Below are positions 38,547-47,793 of a stretch of 64,000 nt of DNA, in pieces (the stretch's first letter is position 1; every line of letters begins with the position of its first letter). The position numbers were made by a program, and so were the translations under genes. The notes beneath the pieces were generated by a model. The model saw only the letters and a list, made by a program, of their open reading frames with translations. It ran no database searches and was not told where the DNA came from. The DNA comes from an uncultured bacterium (lineage in GTDB: Bacteria > Bacillota_I > Bacilli_A > RF39 > UBA660). The stretch is from the NCBI GenBank assembly GCA_949292245.1, contig CASEYV010000002.1, positions 1 to 64,000 of the forward strand. Reading direction: 5' to 3'.

Positions 38547-40454
38547 ATGAGTTTATTAGAATATTTTCCGTTTGAAGAACCAAGACCATATCAGCTTGAT
38601 GCTGTTGAGAAAATAATTAAAGCTGTTGAAGATGGTCATAGAAATATTATTTTGTCTGCTCCAACTGGAACAGGAAAGAGTGCTATTGCTATTACATTAG
38701 CTCATTATTACAAAACAGCATATATCTTAACAAGTACAAAACAGTTACAACATCAATATGTAAACGAATTTGATGATGTTAAGACAATGAAAGGTAGAAA
38801 TAACTTTTTATGTGAACAGTTTAGAGATATTGGTAGTATTACTTGTGATAATGGACCTTGTGTTGTACAAAAAGTAACCTGTCCATATAGAGCCAAAAGA
38901 GATAGCGATAAAAATTTAATATTAAATCCAGACCTTGTTGTTTGTAATTATTGGTATCAAAAAATTATAGGCCTTTTAAACGGTATAACTGTTGTTAATT
39001 ATAAATATGCAACGGCTGATTTTTATGTAGAAGACTTTATTGAAAAAGAAATAGCTATTTTTGATGAAGCACATAGTATTGAATCAGAAGTATTGAGCTT
39101 TTGTGAAATATCGTTAAATAGAAAGTCTTTTAAAAGAAATATAGATATGGGAATCCCAAAATTTAAAAATATTAAAGAAGTTATCGAGTTTTTATCATTA
39201 GCAATCAGTAAACTAAACGATAAAATATCAATTGCAAGGGAAGCAAAGATTGAAGCTTATCAAGACCAGAAAGATATTAAATCTATTTTAATTAACGATT
39301 ATAATTTATCTCACGATGATATAATCAGTTGTATGGAATCAGCAATGACAATGAAACAAATCGTTTTAAACAGCAATGATAAAAGAGAAATAATGTCTTT
39401 AATAAAACAATTAAACGATATTGAGAAAAAAATATCAAATCTACTTGATAAAATATCAAAATTGGATAAAATATTAGAAAGTATTGAAAAAAAAATAGTA
39501 TTTATAGAACAAAATCCAGATAATTGGGTTATTGATGATAGAGAAGCTACAAGAGTAATTATAAAACCAATTGAAGTTAAACAAATTGCAAAACAATTAT
39601 TAAATAACTTAGGTAATATTAATATTTTCTTATCTGGGTCATTACCAAATCCAAAGAAGTTTGCTGAAAATCTTGGAATAACAGAATACTACACCATTAA
39701 TATCCCAAGCATTATTGAACCAAAACAAAGACCTATTATTCAATCTTATGTTGGGTCTATGTCATCAAGGAATATTGATAAAACAATGCCGTTTTTAATA
39801 CAAAAAATAAACGATATTATGGAACAACATCCTGATGAAAAAGGTATTATTCATACTTTTACTTATTCAATAGCAAACAGGATTTGCTCTGAAATAAAAA
39901 ATCCAAGATTAATAACCCATAACTCATCAAATAAAGAAGAAGCCTTAGATAATTTTAAATTTTCAAATAAAAACGATATATTAGTAAGTCCTGTAGTCCA
40001 TACAGGTGTTGATTTCCCATATGATGAATGTAGGTTTCAGATTATTGTTAAAGACCCATTCCCAAATATAGGCGACCCACAGATTAAAGCAAGAATGAAA
40101 AGGGACCCAGAATATCTTTTAATGAAAAGATGTGAAACCCTATGCCAAGAATATGGTAGAGCAGTTAGGGCTTCTGATGATTATGCTGTAACATATATTT
40201 TAGATAAAAATATAGAAGAATTAGTTAAAAACAATGATTTTATTACTAATTACTTCATTGAAGGATTAGGGCAAAATGATAATAGGAATCTTCCATTAAA
40301 AGTTAATAGAAATATCAATAAAGTAACTGAAGCTATTAACAATGGCTATAATACCGTAGCTAAATTAAATTTATATATTCCTGATAATAAACAAACAGTT
40401 CATAATATGGTTAAAGACTTTTTAAGACAGAACATCGTTGAATATGACATCTAA
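38547..40454 (+). CDS. DinG/XPD-like Fe-S DNA helicase (635 aa)
   Basis: Walker A SAPTGTGKSAIAITLA (res ~35), DEAH box AIFDEAHSIE (~172), motif III-like SGSLPNP (~370) and motif VI CQEYGRAVRASDDYAV (~532) define a superfamily 2 XPD/DinG helicase. Between motifs I and II are Cys residues (FLCEQF, ITCDNGPCVV, VTCPYR) in the place of the 4Fe-4S domain. Such enzymes unwind DNA 5'-3'. Length is normal for archaeal XPD. A coiled-coil insert (~210-300) follows. Likely replication or repair. Confidence 0.88.
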   Translation: MSLLEYFPFEEPRPYQLDAVEKIIKAVEDGHRNIILSAPTGTGKSAIAITLAHYYKTAYILTSTKQLQHQYVNEFDDVKTMKGRNNFLCEQFRDIGSITCDNGPCVVQKVTCPYRAKRDSDKNLILNPDLVVCNYWYQKIIGLLNGITVVNYKYATADFYVEDFIEKEIAIFDEAHSIESEVLSFCEISLNRKSFKRNIDMGIPKFKNIKEVIEFLSLAISKLNDKISIAREAKIEAYQDQKDIKSILINDYNLSHDDIISCMESAMTMKQIVLNSNDKREIMSLIKQLNDIEKKISNLLDKISKLDKILESIEKKIVFIEQNPDNWVIDDREATRVIIKPIEVKQIAKQLLNNLGNINIFLSGSLPNPKKFAENLGITEYYTINIPSIIEPKQRPIIQSYVGSMSSRNIDKTMPFLIQKINDIMEQHPDEKGIIHTFTYSIANRICSEIKNPRLITHNSSNKEEALDNFKFSNKNDILVSPVVHTGVDFPYDECRFQIIVKDPFPNIGDPQIKARMKRDPEYLLMKRCETLCQEYGRAVRASDDYAVTYILDKNIEELVKNNDFITNYFIEGLGQNDNRNLPLKVNRNINKVTEAINNGYNTVAKLNLYIPDNKQTVHNMVKDFLRQNIVEYDI

Positions 40455-40468
40455 ATTAAGCACTAATG

Positions 40469-40482
40469 AAAAGTTTTATATA
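40469..40482 (+). promoter_or_regulatory. TATA promoter
   Basis: AAAAGTTTTATATA, same as at 34351, followed by TAGGAGATTTTATTA and ATG 40533. Confidence 0.6.
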
Positions 40483-40532
40483 CAATGACTGACATATTAT
40501 GTATTACAAAAAATAAATAGGAGATTTTATTA

Positions 40533-40736
40533 ATGTTAAGCAAAAAAGATAAGATTAAACTATCAGCTTACAGTTTGTATTCAGACTATCTAGAGCCACA
40601 TCATTGTAAATCTGCAGAAGATTATTACGAAGCTCGTAAAATCTTAAAAGAATTAGTTGATGAACTTAAGGCCGAATATGATAAGAAAAAAGAATTTCAC
40701 AAACAGCAGGTAGATTTTATTAATAATTTACTATAG
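40533..40736 (+). CDS. Small helical protein (67 aa)
   Basis: Lys/Glu-rich, mostly one long helix (YEARKILKELVDELKAEYDK). Promoter and SD are both clear. Begins a run of small genes leading to the nuclease. Not recognised. Confidence 0.6.
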   Translation: MLSKKDKIKLSAYSLYSDYLEPHHCKSAEDYYEARKILKELVDELKAEYDKKKEFHKQQVDFINNLL

Positions 40737-40744
40737 TGATAAAT

Positions 40745-40864
40745 TTGACCTTTTTAGATGACTATATTGAAGAAATAAATGAAGAATATATGTTACAATT
40801 AGTAGTAAATAATCCAGAATTAATTGAATTATTAGTTCCAGATATAGATTTAGATAATACGTGA
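40745..40864 (+). CDS. Small acidic protein, TTG start (39 aa)
   Basis: AGTGATAAAT precedes TTG at the normal distance and the frame is open to TGA 40864, whose bases form the SD of the next gene. Very acidic helix (LDDYIEEINEEYMLQLV) ending PDIDLDNT. May be a PCNA- or SSB-binding peptide, but no PIP box is present. Confidence 0.5.
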   Translation: MTFLDDYIEEINEEYMLQLVVNNPELIELLVPDIDLDNT

Positions 40865-40868
40865 TAAA

Positions 40869-41339
40869 ATGTTGGATGAAGTGTTAGATGATTATAATAA
40901 ATTTACAGATAATCTTCCAATTATGGACATTATTGTAAATAAAAGTATAATAAACATATCTATTATTAATGATGGAATTGACCAAAATATGTTAAAAGAG
41001 TTAGAAAAAAGAATTGGTGAATATCGTATTTATAGTGAGAATGATAAACTTATTATTGCAACTAGCGATATTGATTTCTTTAAGAACTCATACCCTTATA
41101 TTTATAAGGTCTTAGATAAAATCTTGGAACATATTTGTGATTGTCCTATTGCTTCCTTTCAAATAGATTCATTATTTGTTAAAATTCCAATAACAAAAAA
41201 TACAGTTTCTATTAGTGGAATGAAAAAATTATGTGATGATTTTAAACAAGATGGTGTTTTAGAAATGGGTGAAATACCGTATTTAAAATTTACTCTTCCA
41301 AATAAAATAATAAACGATGTTGAAGAGTTGCAAAAATAG
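40869..41339 (+). CDS. Hypothetical protein (156 aa)
   Basis: ATG 40869 behind CGTGATAAA. Mixed helices and strands (MDIIVNKSIINISII, NKIINDVEELQK); Cys at HICDCPIASF. No family recognised. Lies between helicase and nuclease genes, so a replication/recombination accessory role is plausible. Confidence 0.55.
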   Translation: MLDEVLDDYNKFTDNLPIMDIIVNKSIINISIINDGIDQNMLKELEKRIGEYRIYSENDKLIIATSDIDFFKNSYPYIYKVLDKILEHICDCPIASFQIDSLFVKIPITKNTVSISGMKKLCDDFKQDGVLEMGEIPYLKFTLPNKIINDVEELQK

Positions 41340-41384
41340 TTAAGTCAAATATAGGTGTGGTAACCACACCTATAGGTGATGAAA

Positions 41385-42509
41385 ATGTTTACACATAAAA
41401 ATATGTTAAACATATTTATAAAGATTTGTATTTTTTTTGGAGAAATATATATGTCAAAAAAAAGACTTACTGATAAAAAATTAGATGATATAATAAAAAT
41501 GATAGAAGCATATGAAAAATTTCAATATCCTGCATATACATATAATAATGCTCTTCATAGGGATATTTTAAAATTAAACGGTATTCATACATTAAATTGT
41601 TTTGAAAAACCTGATTATGATATTCTTAAAAAAGCTGTGTTTGATTGTAAAAAAGATACATCATTAATTGATATACTTGATGTACTTAATTCATTTTTAG
41701 CAGATAAAGGATTTACTAAAAAATGTAAGAGCATGAAGTGTTGTAACGGTGATTGTCATGAGAAGTGTTTAAACGATGAATATACCGTTGATGTTTTTAT
41801 TGATGAAGATGATATAGATGAAGTTGAATCTGATTATCCTAAAAAGAAAACTGCTTCAAAAGCTCAAAACCATAAAGACCGCACTATGGAACAAGAATAT
41901 TCAATGACTTTTGAAGATGTTGCATATAAAAATCTTAAAGACCGTATTATGGACCAAGAATATTTAATGGTTATTGAAGTAGAGAATGGAAAATCAGATG
42001 GAGATAAAGATGTTGTATATTTAAAGGAATCTGATTTTAAATTTAATCCACGTTTAGATTTAGATAATTTTAAAGTTATTATGGATTCTAAAATGAATAT
42101 CCTTATTAATTCAAACGATATTAGTGATGTTATTATGTATATCAATTATTTGTTTAATTTTTATTTTAGAGTCAAATCACCTTCTATATCTAAACAAGAA
42201 AGGGCTTTAAATGAAGATGGGTATAGAGTATTTATTAAACCTATATTATCAAATATAATTGATACAATTACAAAAAAATATGAAGATTATGGAGAAACCA
42301 ATTTAATTGATTCAGAAAAATTTGGTATAAAACCTAAAAACGGTATTTTACTAAGGATTAATGATAAGATTAATAGAATTCATAATTTATTACGTCCTGA
42401 AAGAGTAGAAAATTTTGAATCAGTTGAAGATTCTTTTGAAGATGCTATTGGATACTGTTTCTTAATTATTGCATTAGGTGTTATGAATGAAGATAGCAGT
42501 AATTACTGA
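41385..42509 (+). CDS. Hypothetical protein with Cys-rich motif (374 aa)
   Basis: ATG 41385 follows AGGTGATGAAA; ATG 41451, preceded by TTTGGAGAAAT and a TATA-like ATTTATAAAG, is an alternative start that would drop a hydrophobic N-terminus. Has a compact CKSMKCCNGDCHEKC cluster (~res 110-125) suited to metal binding and a short internal repeat (DRTMEQEYSM and DRIMDQEYLM). The end overlaps the nuclease gene by 23 bases. Not recognised. Confidence 0.6.
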   Translation: MFTHKNMLNIFIKICIFFGEIYMSKKRLTDKKLDDIIKMIEAYEKFQYPAYTYNNALHRDILKLNGIHTLNCFEKPDYDILKKAVFDCKKDTSLIDILDVLNSFLADKGFTKKCKSMKCCNGDCHEKCLNDEYTVDVFIDEDDIDEVESDYPKKKTASKAQNHKDRTMEQEYSMTFEDVAYKNLKDRIMDQEYLMVIEVENGKSDGDKDVVYLKESDFKFNPRLDLDNFKVIMDSKMNILINSNDISDVIMYINYLFNFYFRVKSPSISKQERALNEDGYRVFIKPILSNIIDTITKKYEDYGETNLIDSEKFGIKPKNGILLRINDKINRIHNLLRPERVENFESVEDSFEDAIGYCFLIIALGVMNEDSSNY

Positions 42510-43710
42510 TATACATCTTGGATATAGACAGTATAAACTTGAAGAAAGAAAACAGGATTTCTATGATACATTTCAAAAAGCAATTGACCTTATTATAAAA
42601 AACGATGTTGATTTGGTTTTGAATTGTGGAGATACTTTTGATAAGGCACATGAAAGTGCTGAAACAATTGATGAATTTCGTAAAGGTTTAAAAAAACTGA
42701 AAGAACATAATATTAAGATGGTAGCTATATTAGGTAATCACGAAGTCATTCAAAGAGATAGCTTCGTGCCTATCTTAAACCTTTACGAAGATGATTATGA
42801 TATTGATATATTAGGATACAAAGGTAAAAAAGATTACATCACTATTGACACAGATATTGGTGAGCTTTTAGTATCTGGAATATCCTTTTTATCAGCATCA
42901 CAATCTGATAGTTTAAAAAATAAGCTTCAATATTTAGATACCTTAAAGTCAGATTTTAAGATATTAATGTTGCATCAGGCTATTAAAGAAGATTTTCCAT
43001 TTTCATACGAAATAGAGGAAAATGATTTACCAACATCGTTTAATTGTATTTTATGTGGACACATTCATGAAGTGTGTGATTATGGAGTAAGATACTACCC
43101 AGGTAGTTTAAATCCTTGTAACATCAAAGAGGCAATGGACCCACATGGTGTTACTTTTATTACAATTGATAAACAAAAAAAATACGATATTGATTTTGTT
43201 GAGATTGAACAACCACGTAAAATGTTTTTTCAAAGAATGACTTATAATGATGACTTTGTTAAAAATTTAAAAGATTTTGCAAAAAAAAACGGTCAAGGTA
43301 AGAATATTTTGCATCTTGAAGTAATGATAGATGAAAATCAAATTGTTGATGCTAATGACTTTATATCAAGAGAGATTCAAAAAGAGTTTCTCAGAGTAAC
43401 CACAAGGTTTAAATATAAAGAAGAACAAAAGAATAATTACAACTTTGATATGGGGAAGACAACTATAAAGGATATTCTCATGAAAAGGTTGGAGGATGAA
43501 TCTAATGAAGTTAAGGAATTAACTATTAAAATATTAGAAGCATCAAAAGACAATGACAGTCTTGAATTTATTCACGACAATTATAAAAATAATATTGAAA
43601 AATCCTATAAAAAAGATTTTAAGGATTTAGAGAATAAAATGAGGGCTGAAATAAAAGAATACGAAAATTTTTTCAATAAATTGGGAGAGGATAAATATGC
43701 CAGAAAATAA
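42487..43710 (+). CDS. Mre11/SbcD-like nuclease (407 aa)
   Basis: Metallophosphoesterase motifs are in order: ITDIHLGYR (res ~6), LNCGDTFDKA (~44), ILGNHEVI (~80), LMLHQAI (~160), ILCGHIHEV (~194), followed by YYPGSLNPCN. These bind two Mn ions and cleave DNA. Family members work with Rad50/SbcC, but no Rad50-like ATPase is in this window, so it may use the host partner, lie apart from its own, or act like T4 gp47 with gp46 elsewhere. The C-terminal ~120 residues are coiled coil. Confidence 0.88.
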   Translation: MKIAVITDIHLGYRQYKLEERKQDFYDTFQKAIDLIIKNDVDLVLNCGDTFDKAHESAETIDEFRKGLKKLKEHNIKMVAILGNHEVIQRDSFVPILNLYEDDYDIDILGYKGKKDYITIDTDIGELLVSGISFLSASQSDSLKNKLQYLDTLKSDFKILMLHQAIKEDFPFSYEIEENDLPTSFNCILCGHIHEVCDYGVRYYPGSLNPCNIKEAMDPHGVTFITIDKQKKYDIDFVEIEQPRKMFFQRMTYNDDFVKNLKDFAKKNGQGKNILHLEVMIDENQIVDANDFISREIQKEFLRVTTRFKYKEEQKNNYNFDMGKTTIKDILMKRLEDESNEVKELTIKILEASKDNDSLEFIHDNYKNNIEKSYKKDFKDLENKMRAEIKEYENFFNKLGEDKYARK

Positions 43711-44263
43711 AAGTGTAGCATTAGATTTAAGTGCATTGGGAGATACATTAGAACAACAAATTAGTGCTGTTCCAGGTGAGAAACCATTTTTAGAAAATCT
43801 TACTAAAGCAACTTTAAAAGAATTTGCATTAAACAGGCAATTAGACATCAGAGAAAACAGAGAAAAAGAGAACAACGTCGTTAAAAAATATTATGCTATA
43901 ACCTTAAGATTAAAAGTTGAATATGAACACGAAGTTGATGGCGAAAAACAAACTTATGTTTCATATGATAACTATGGTGGTCTTAGAGCATATCCTAAAG
44001 TTGATGAAAATAATGAGCCAGTTTTAGATGCAAATGGTAACCCAGTAATCGAAAGATTTTGGGCAGGAAATCCTGATGGTAATTTTGCTTCTTATTTCTC
44101 ATTATTGCTTAAAACTGCACAAGATTATGATTCTACCATTAGAACTTACCAAGATTTCTTTAAATTCTTAGGTGAAGAAAGACAATGTTTAATTAAATCC
44201 GAAAAAACCAGTTTTGGTGGTAGAGGGGAAACAATTAAACAAGTTATTAAAGAATTTATTTAA
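43697..44263 (+). CDS. Possible single-stranded DNA-binding or recombination protein (188 aa)
   Basis: GGGAGAGGATAAAT SD, overlapping the nuclease end by 14 bases. Beta-rich centre (YYAITLRLKVEYEHEVDG, QTYVSYDNYGG) and a conserved-looking end (FLGEERQCLIKSEKTSFGGR). Position between replication genes and the strand pattern suggest an OB-fold protein, but this is inference; no family was recognised. Confidence 0.5.
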   Translation: MPENKSVALDLSALGDTLEQQISAVPGEKPFLENLTKATLKEFALNRQLDIRENREKENNVVKKYYAITLRLKVEYEHEVDGEKQTYVSYDNYGGLRAYPKVDENNEPVLDANGNPVIERFWAGNPDGNFASYFSLLLKTAQDYDSTIRTYQDFFKFLGEERQCLIKSEKTSFGGRGETIKQVIKEFI

Positions 44264-44273
44264 TTTGGTTAAT

Positions 44274-44405
44274 ATGTATATTTTAATGAGAAATGGTAAA
44301 AAGTTATATAACGAAATATATGAAACATCTGAAGAGGCATTAATCGCTTTAATGAAACTTCAAGAGCAAGGATATGTTGATGTTTATATAGCTGAAACAG
44401 ATTAG
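44274..44405 (+). CDS. Small protein (43 aa)
   Basis: Probable start MYILMRNGKKLYNEIYETSE at 44274, after the previous stop; the longer frame upstream would overlap the preceding gene in another frame. Strand-helix-strand mini-fold (EALIALMKLQEQGYVDVYIA). SD is weak. Confidence 0.45.
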   Translation: MYILMRNGKKLYNEIYETSEEALIALMKLQEQGYVDVYIAETD

Positions 44406-44407
44406 TT

Positions 44408-44923
44408 ATGAATTTTGTTTGTTTAGAAGAGGCTTATAAGCCTCTTATTTATTCTATTTTTGATAATTTTAAAGAAGCGTCTGAAAATGACAGAGTTGAT
44501 TTTATTTTTGGAAGACTTGATGAAAGATTATTACGATGTAAATCCACAGAGTTCACTAGATATGATACAATTCATAGAATCATGGAACTTCAAAAAACAA
44601 ACGGGGTCTACTGTACCATATTGGAAATACCAAACAATTTTTTTCACATTACGTCCCCAGCTAATTTTGAGAAAATATGCTCCATTTTCGACAAGACAAT
44701 GTATAATATTGAGATACGGATGTTTTTTTTGGAAGAAGCTGGAAGGATGAAAAAATATTCAAAAGGCTTTTTAGTAGCCCATAAAAAAAAGAAATTTATC
44801 TTTAATACAACGAAATGGTTAAAACCATCAAAAACAAATACCGTTAAATTAGATGATACAGATTTTGAAAATGAGATTATAGGTTATGTGTTTAATTTAA
44901 TCAATAAAAAATTATTATCATAA
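44408..44923 (+). CDS. Hypothetical protein (171 aa)
   Basis: Starts 2 bases after the previous stop. FVCLEEAYKPLIYSIFDNFK at the N-terminus, then FITSPANFEKIC-type strands and a basic stretch HKKKKFIFN. No family recognised. Last gene of the plus-strand replication block; its stop enters a bidirectional hairpin. Confidence 0.55.
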   Translation: MNFVCLEEAYKPLIYSIFDNFKEASENDRVDFIFGRLDERLLRCKSTEFTRYDTIHRIMELQKTNGVYCTILEIPNNFFHITSPANFEKICSIFDKTMYNIEIRMFFLEEAGRMKKYSKGFLVAHKKKKFIFNTTKWLKPSKTNTVKLDDTDFENEIIGYVFNLINKKLLS

Positions 44924-44950
44924 AATATAAAATATCTTATATTTTATATT
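44924..44950. terminator. Bidirectional 12-bp hairpin between convergent genes
   Basis: AATATAAAATAT pairs with ATATTTTATATT around CTT. It lies exactly between the plus-strand gene ending 44923 and the minus-strand gene ending 44944. Confidence 0.65.
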
Positions 44951-45309
44951 AATGCTAATAATTTAGCTATAAATGTTACCCCTGCTAACCCGAATACGCT
45001 GAAAAGTGCATATATAATTGACTTATATGTTTTGAAGATAGATGTGAGTTCAGTAATTGTAATATTTAATTCACTAATTTCAACTCTTAATGAAGCTAAA
45101 TCACGTCTAAATTCAGTTGAATCTTTTTCTAATCTAGCTATTTCTTCGTGTTTTTTGTCTACTCTTTGTTCTAAGATTGCTAATCTTGCAGTATAATCTG
45201 TTCTATCTGTTAAAACATCATGTTCTAATGATTGTATTGTTCTTTCCATTCTATTAGTTTTTTCTGATAGATTGTCAATTCTAACAGCATTTGATTCGGG
45301 GGAAGCCAT
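44944..45309 (-). CDS. XhlA-like coiled-coil membrane protein (121 aa)
   Basis: ATG 45309 follows GGGGAGGTTGTT. Residues ~10-95 form a coiled coil (NLSEKTNRMERTIQSLEHDV), and the C-terminus is a membrane segment (SIIYALFSVFGLAGVTFIA). This is the layout of phage XhlA (haemolysin XhlA-type) proteins, which assist holins at lysis. Together with the small membrane protein upstream it resembles the xhlA/xhlB pair of PBSX-like phages. Confidence 0.65.
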   Translation of the reverse strand: MASPESNAVRIDNLSEKTNRMERTIQSLEHDVLTDRTDYTARLAILEQRVDKKHEEIARLEKDSTEFRRDLASLRVEISELNITITELTSIFKTYKSIIYALFSVFGLAGVTFIAKLLALI

Positions 45310-45323
45310 AACAACCTCCCCAT

Positions 45324-45572
45324 TTATGCACAATCATCTTCATTATTGATAATTGTATTCATTTTTTCAATATTTCCTACATTTGCATCTGTTTTGGTAA
45401 ACCAAGTGGATACATATCTTTCAGATAAAACTTGTGCAACGATAAGCACAACAAATGCAACAAGACCAATAACTAAATTTGATGTTGTTTCAGAAAACCC
45501 AAGTCCAACTAAAATTGGAAGTAAGTAAACTGTTAAAAAGCTCGTAATGTTTTCTTTTGTTAAACTATTCAT
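45324..45572 (-). CDS. Holin-like membrane protein (82 aa)
   Basis: Two hydrophobic stretches (SFLTVYLLPILVGLGF, LVIGLVAFVVLIVAQVL) and a charged C-terminus with CA end. Start at ATG behind GATGATAAAA. Size and topology match small phage holins. It is directly upstream of the XhlA-like gene, suggesting a lysis module; how archaeal tailed viruses lyse pseudomurein hosts is poorly known. Confidence 0.55.
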   Translation of the reverse strand: MNSLTKENITSFLTVYLLPILVGLGFSETTSNLVIGLVAFVVLIVAQVLSERYVSTWFTKTDANVGNIEKMNTIINNEDDCA

Positions 45573-45691
45573 TTTTATCATCTTTTTTAATTTCGTATCT
45601 ATTTTTATCTATTCATCAAAAATTGAAAAGAGGTGTATTAAGATACCTATTTTAATTTTATAAAAAAAACTTTAATAAATAATTATATATT

Positions 45692-46081
45692 TTAGATAAA
45701 ATAATCTATAATTGCATAATTTAATTGATTTTGAACAGAAATATTTGTATTGATTGATAATATTTTATGTTTTTCAGTTATCATAAACTCAATATAATCT
45801 TCTGCAAATTGAGCTGATATTTCATCAATTCCATCAAAATCAATTAAAATAACTGCTTTATCTATTTCAACATCTAATAGTTCTTTAATTTTTTGTATAA
45901 AGTTAGGACATATTAAAGATGTTACACCTAAATCATTGATTTTAAAATAATATGCTTCCACATTTTCTGGTTCTGATAATCTATAAGCATCTTCTAATAT
46001 TTTATTTTTTTTTGTTTCAAACATACTATCAAGACTAAATAAATTTGTTGTATTCGCTAATAAAGTTACTCCTTTAAGCAT
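45692..46081 (-). CDS. Hypothetical protein (129 aa)
   Basis: Alpha/beta pattern with AVILIDFDGIDEISAQFAEDY, which resembles an STAS-like or anti-sigma-antagonist strand-helix (compare DFSGVxxIDSS). Start overlaps the previous gene by 8 bases. Domain assignment is uncertain. Confidence 0.5.
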   Translation of the reverse strand: MLKGVTLLANTTNLFSLDSMFETKKNKILEDAYRLSEPENVEAYYFKINDLGVTSLICPNFIQKIKELLDVEIDKAVILIDFDGIDEISAQFAEDYIEFMITEKHKILSINTNISVQNQLNYAIIDYFI

Positions 46082-46832
46082 CGCTTATATCTCCTATAAA
46101 AGTAATATTAACTTCTGGATAATTTTTCTTAGGTCTTAAATTATTTAACGATATTTTACATCCAATTATAGCTTCTTTATCATCTTCTTCAGAGCTATGT
46201 AAAAATTCCGTTGAAAAACTACTATAATAACCATTTTCACTAGGAGTTACGATAACTGTTGGTGTTTTATAAAATTTAAAGATGTTGTCATCTTCATCTA
46301 CAAAATTAATTATAATTTCTTTATCCATTTCAACGTTGTTTGTAATTATAATTGTATTAGATATATCTAATCCATTAAAATAGATATTAAATTTTTCTAA
46401 GTTTTCTTCCGTAAATTTAAGTGTTTCCCCAGGTGGTCTTTTATCAATTTGTGATAATAATGAGGATTTATAAGTATTATCAACAGCATCATAATATAAA
46501 TTAGAAGTAATTTTTAATGTTTTTCCAGCAAAACTGCTCATTTCATATGCATCTAATGAGTCTATTTTTGCTTTAATTTCTTTATACTTAGCATCAGATT
46601 TTGCAGCATCATTATTTTCAATGAAATTAACTAATTCATCAATAATATCATTTTTAGCACCGATTACTCTTAATGGATTAGGATTAAATTGTGTTAAATT
46701 TAGAATAATAGATTCCCCATCACAAAGCTCTTCTTGTTCTACATCATCAATAGAAACAAGATATGTGGGAGTTGTTTCATCATCTATCCCATATTCCGTT
46801 GTAATTGCTTTAAAAAATTTTTTATCAATCAT
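46074..46832 (-). CDS. Hypothetical protein (252 aa)
   Basis: Beta-rich, acidic (YLVSIDDVEQEELCDGESII, KTPTVIVTPSENGYYSSF) with no recognised family. Coupled to the STAS-like gene. Given its place beside tail genes on the opposite strand, a minor structural or chaperone role is possible. Confidence 0.55.
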   Translation of the reverse strand: MIDKKFFKAITTEYGIDDETTPTYLVSIDDVEQEELCDGESIILNLTQFNPNPLRVIGAKNDIIDELVNFIENNDAAKSDAKYKEIKAKIDSLDAYEMSSFAGKTLKITSNLYYDAVDNTYKSSLLSQIDKRPPGETLKFTEENLEKFNIYFNGLDISNTIIITNNVEMDKEIIINFVDEDDNIFKFYKTPTVIVTPSENGYYSSFSTEFLHSSEEDDKEAIIGCKISLNNLRPKKNYPEVNITFIGDISDA

Positions 46833-46892
46833 ATTAAACCCTTATAAAATTAATATTTAGATTATATCGTTTGATATTTATAAAAAGTTATA

Positions 46893-47420
46893 TTAATCTC
46901 TGATAATATCTTCTTTATCTAATTGAGTATTAGCAATTACTTGTGTTAAAGTGTTATTAAATGATACAGATAATTTATCTCCTTCTTTAATTTGATTTAA
47001 TATTTTACTAATATTGGTGATGGAATTAATACATGCTTGTGTATCTTGTTCTAATCCTAATCCTAATTCTTGCTCGTATTCTATACCCTGTTTTAATCTA
47101 ACAGTTTCAATTGCAACCAACTGTTTTAAAACATCTTCAGGACTTGCATCAGTTTTAGCAATACCAATTGCTGCTTCTTGAATATCTGGTGGAGCGCCTT
47201 GTAGTGCTATATCTAAATAACCATATTTTCCCATATCTGGAAAGTATTCTTCATTTTTCTCTAATGGAACCATATATTCTTCTTCATATTTGTTTTTGAA
47301 GTCATTCATATCATATGAAGAATCTATATTTTCTTGTTTAAAGATTTCATCATCACTTAAATATGGGTATTTTTCAGCTATTCTTTGTTTTTCTTCTTGC
47401 GATAAATTCGCATATCGCAT
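46893..47420 (-). CDS. Hypothetical acidic helical protein (175 aa)
   Basis: ATG 47420 behind AATAGGTGATAAGA. Helical, beginning MRYANLSQEEKQRIAEKYPY; contains PPDIQEAAIGIAKTDASPED. Could be a tail assembly chaperone or capsid-associated factor by position; not recognised. The upstream region carries ATACCGTTTAAT. Confidence 0.55.
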   Translation of the reverse strand: MRYANLSQEEKQRIAEKYPYLSDDEIFKQENIDSSYDMNDFKNKYEEEYMVPLEKNEEYFPDMGKYGYLDIALQGAPPDIQEAAIGIAKTDASPEDVLKQLVAIETVRLKQGIEYEQELGLGLEQDTQACINSITNISKILNQIKEGDKLSVSFNNTLTQVIANTQLDKEDIIRD

Positions 47421-47474
47421 TCTTATCACCTATTAAACGGTATATGAAAAATAAATTTATAAAATGTTATAAAT

Positions 47475-47720
47475 TTATTCTTTTTTATCTTTTTCGTTTA
47501 CAGCATCAAACATGAATCTTATCAAAACTTCGTTAAATTGTTTATTATCAATCTGCTTGATGATACCTCTCACACATCCAGCTAAAAAGATTACAGCTGC
47601 TTTATAATCAATTTCATATTCTTCAAACAATTTTTCTAATTCTGGGGCAATATTTTCTTTAATAAGAGTTAATTGCTTAGTAATTTCATCTTTTTCATTT
47701 TGTTTATTTTTGTCTGTCAT
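47475..47720 (-). CDS. Small helical protein (81 aa), probably leaderless
   Basis: No SD, but on the minus strand a TATATATATAACT box lies ~27 bases before ATG 47720, so transcription and translation may start together. Helical (ALEKLFEEYEIDYKAAVIFL-type), with one Cys (GCVRG). Divergent from the tail genes at 47794. Function unknown. Confidence 0.55.
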   Translation of the reverse strand: MTDKNKQNEKDEITKQLTLIKENIAPELEKLFEEYEIDYKAAVIFLAGCVRGIIKQIDNKQFNEVLIRFMFDAVNEKDKKE

Positions 47721-47793
47721 ATAAATACTTATATACATAGTTATATATATATTTTTTTATATATAATTAATATTAAAAATTTTGAGGAATAGA

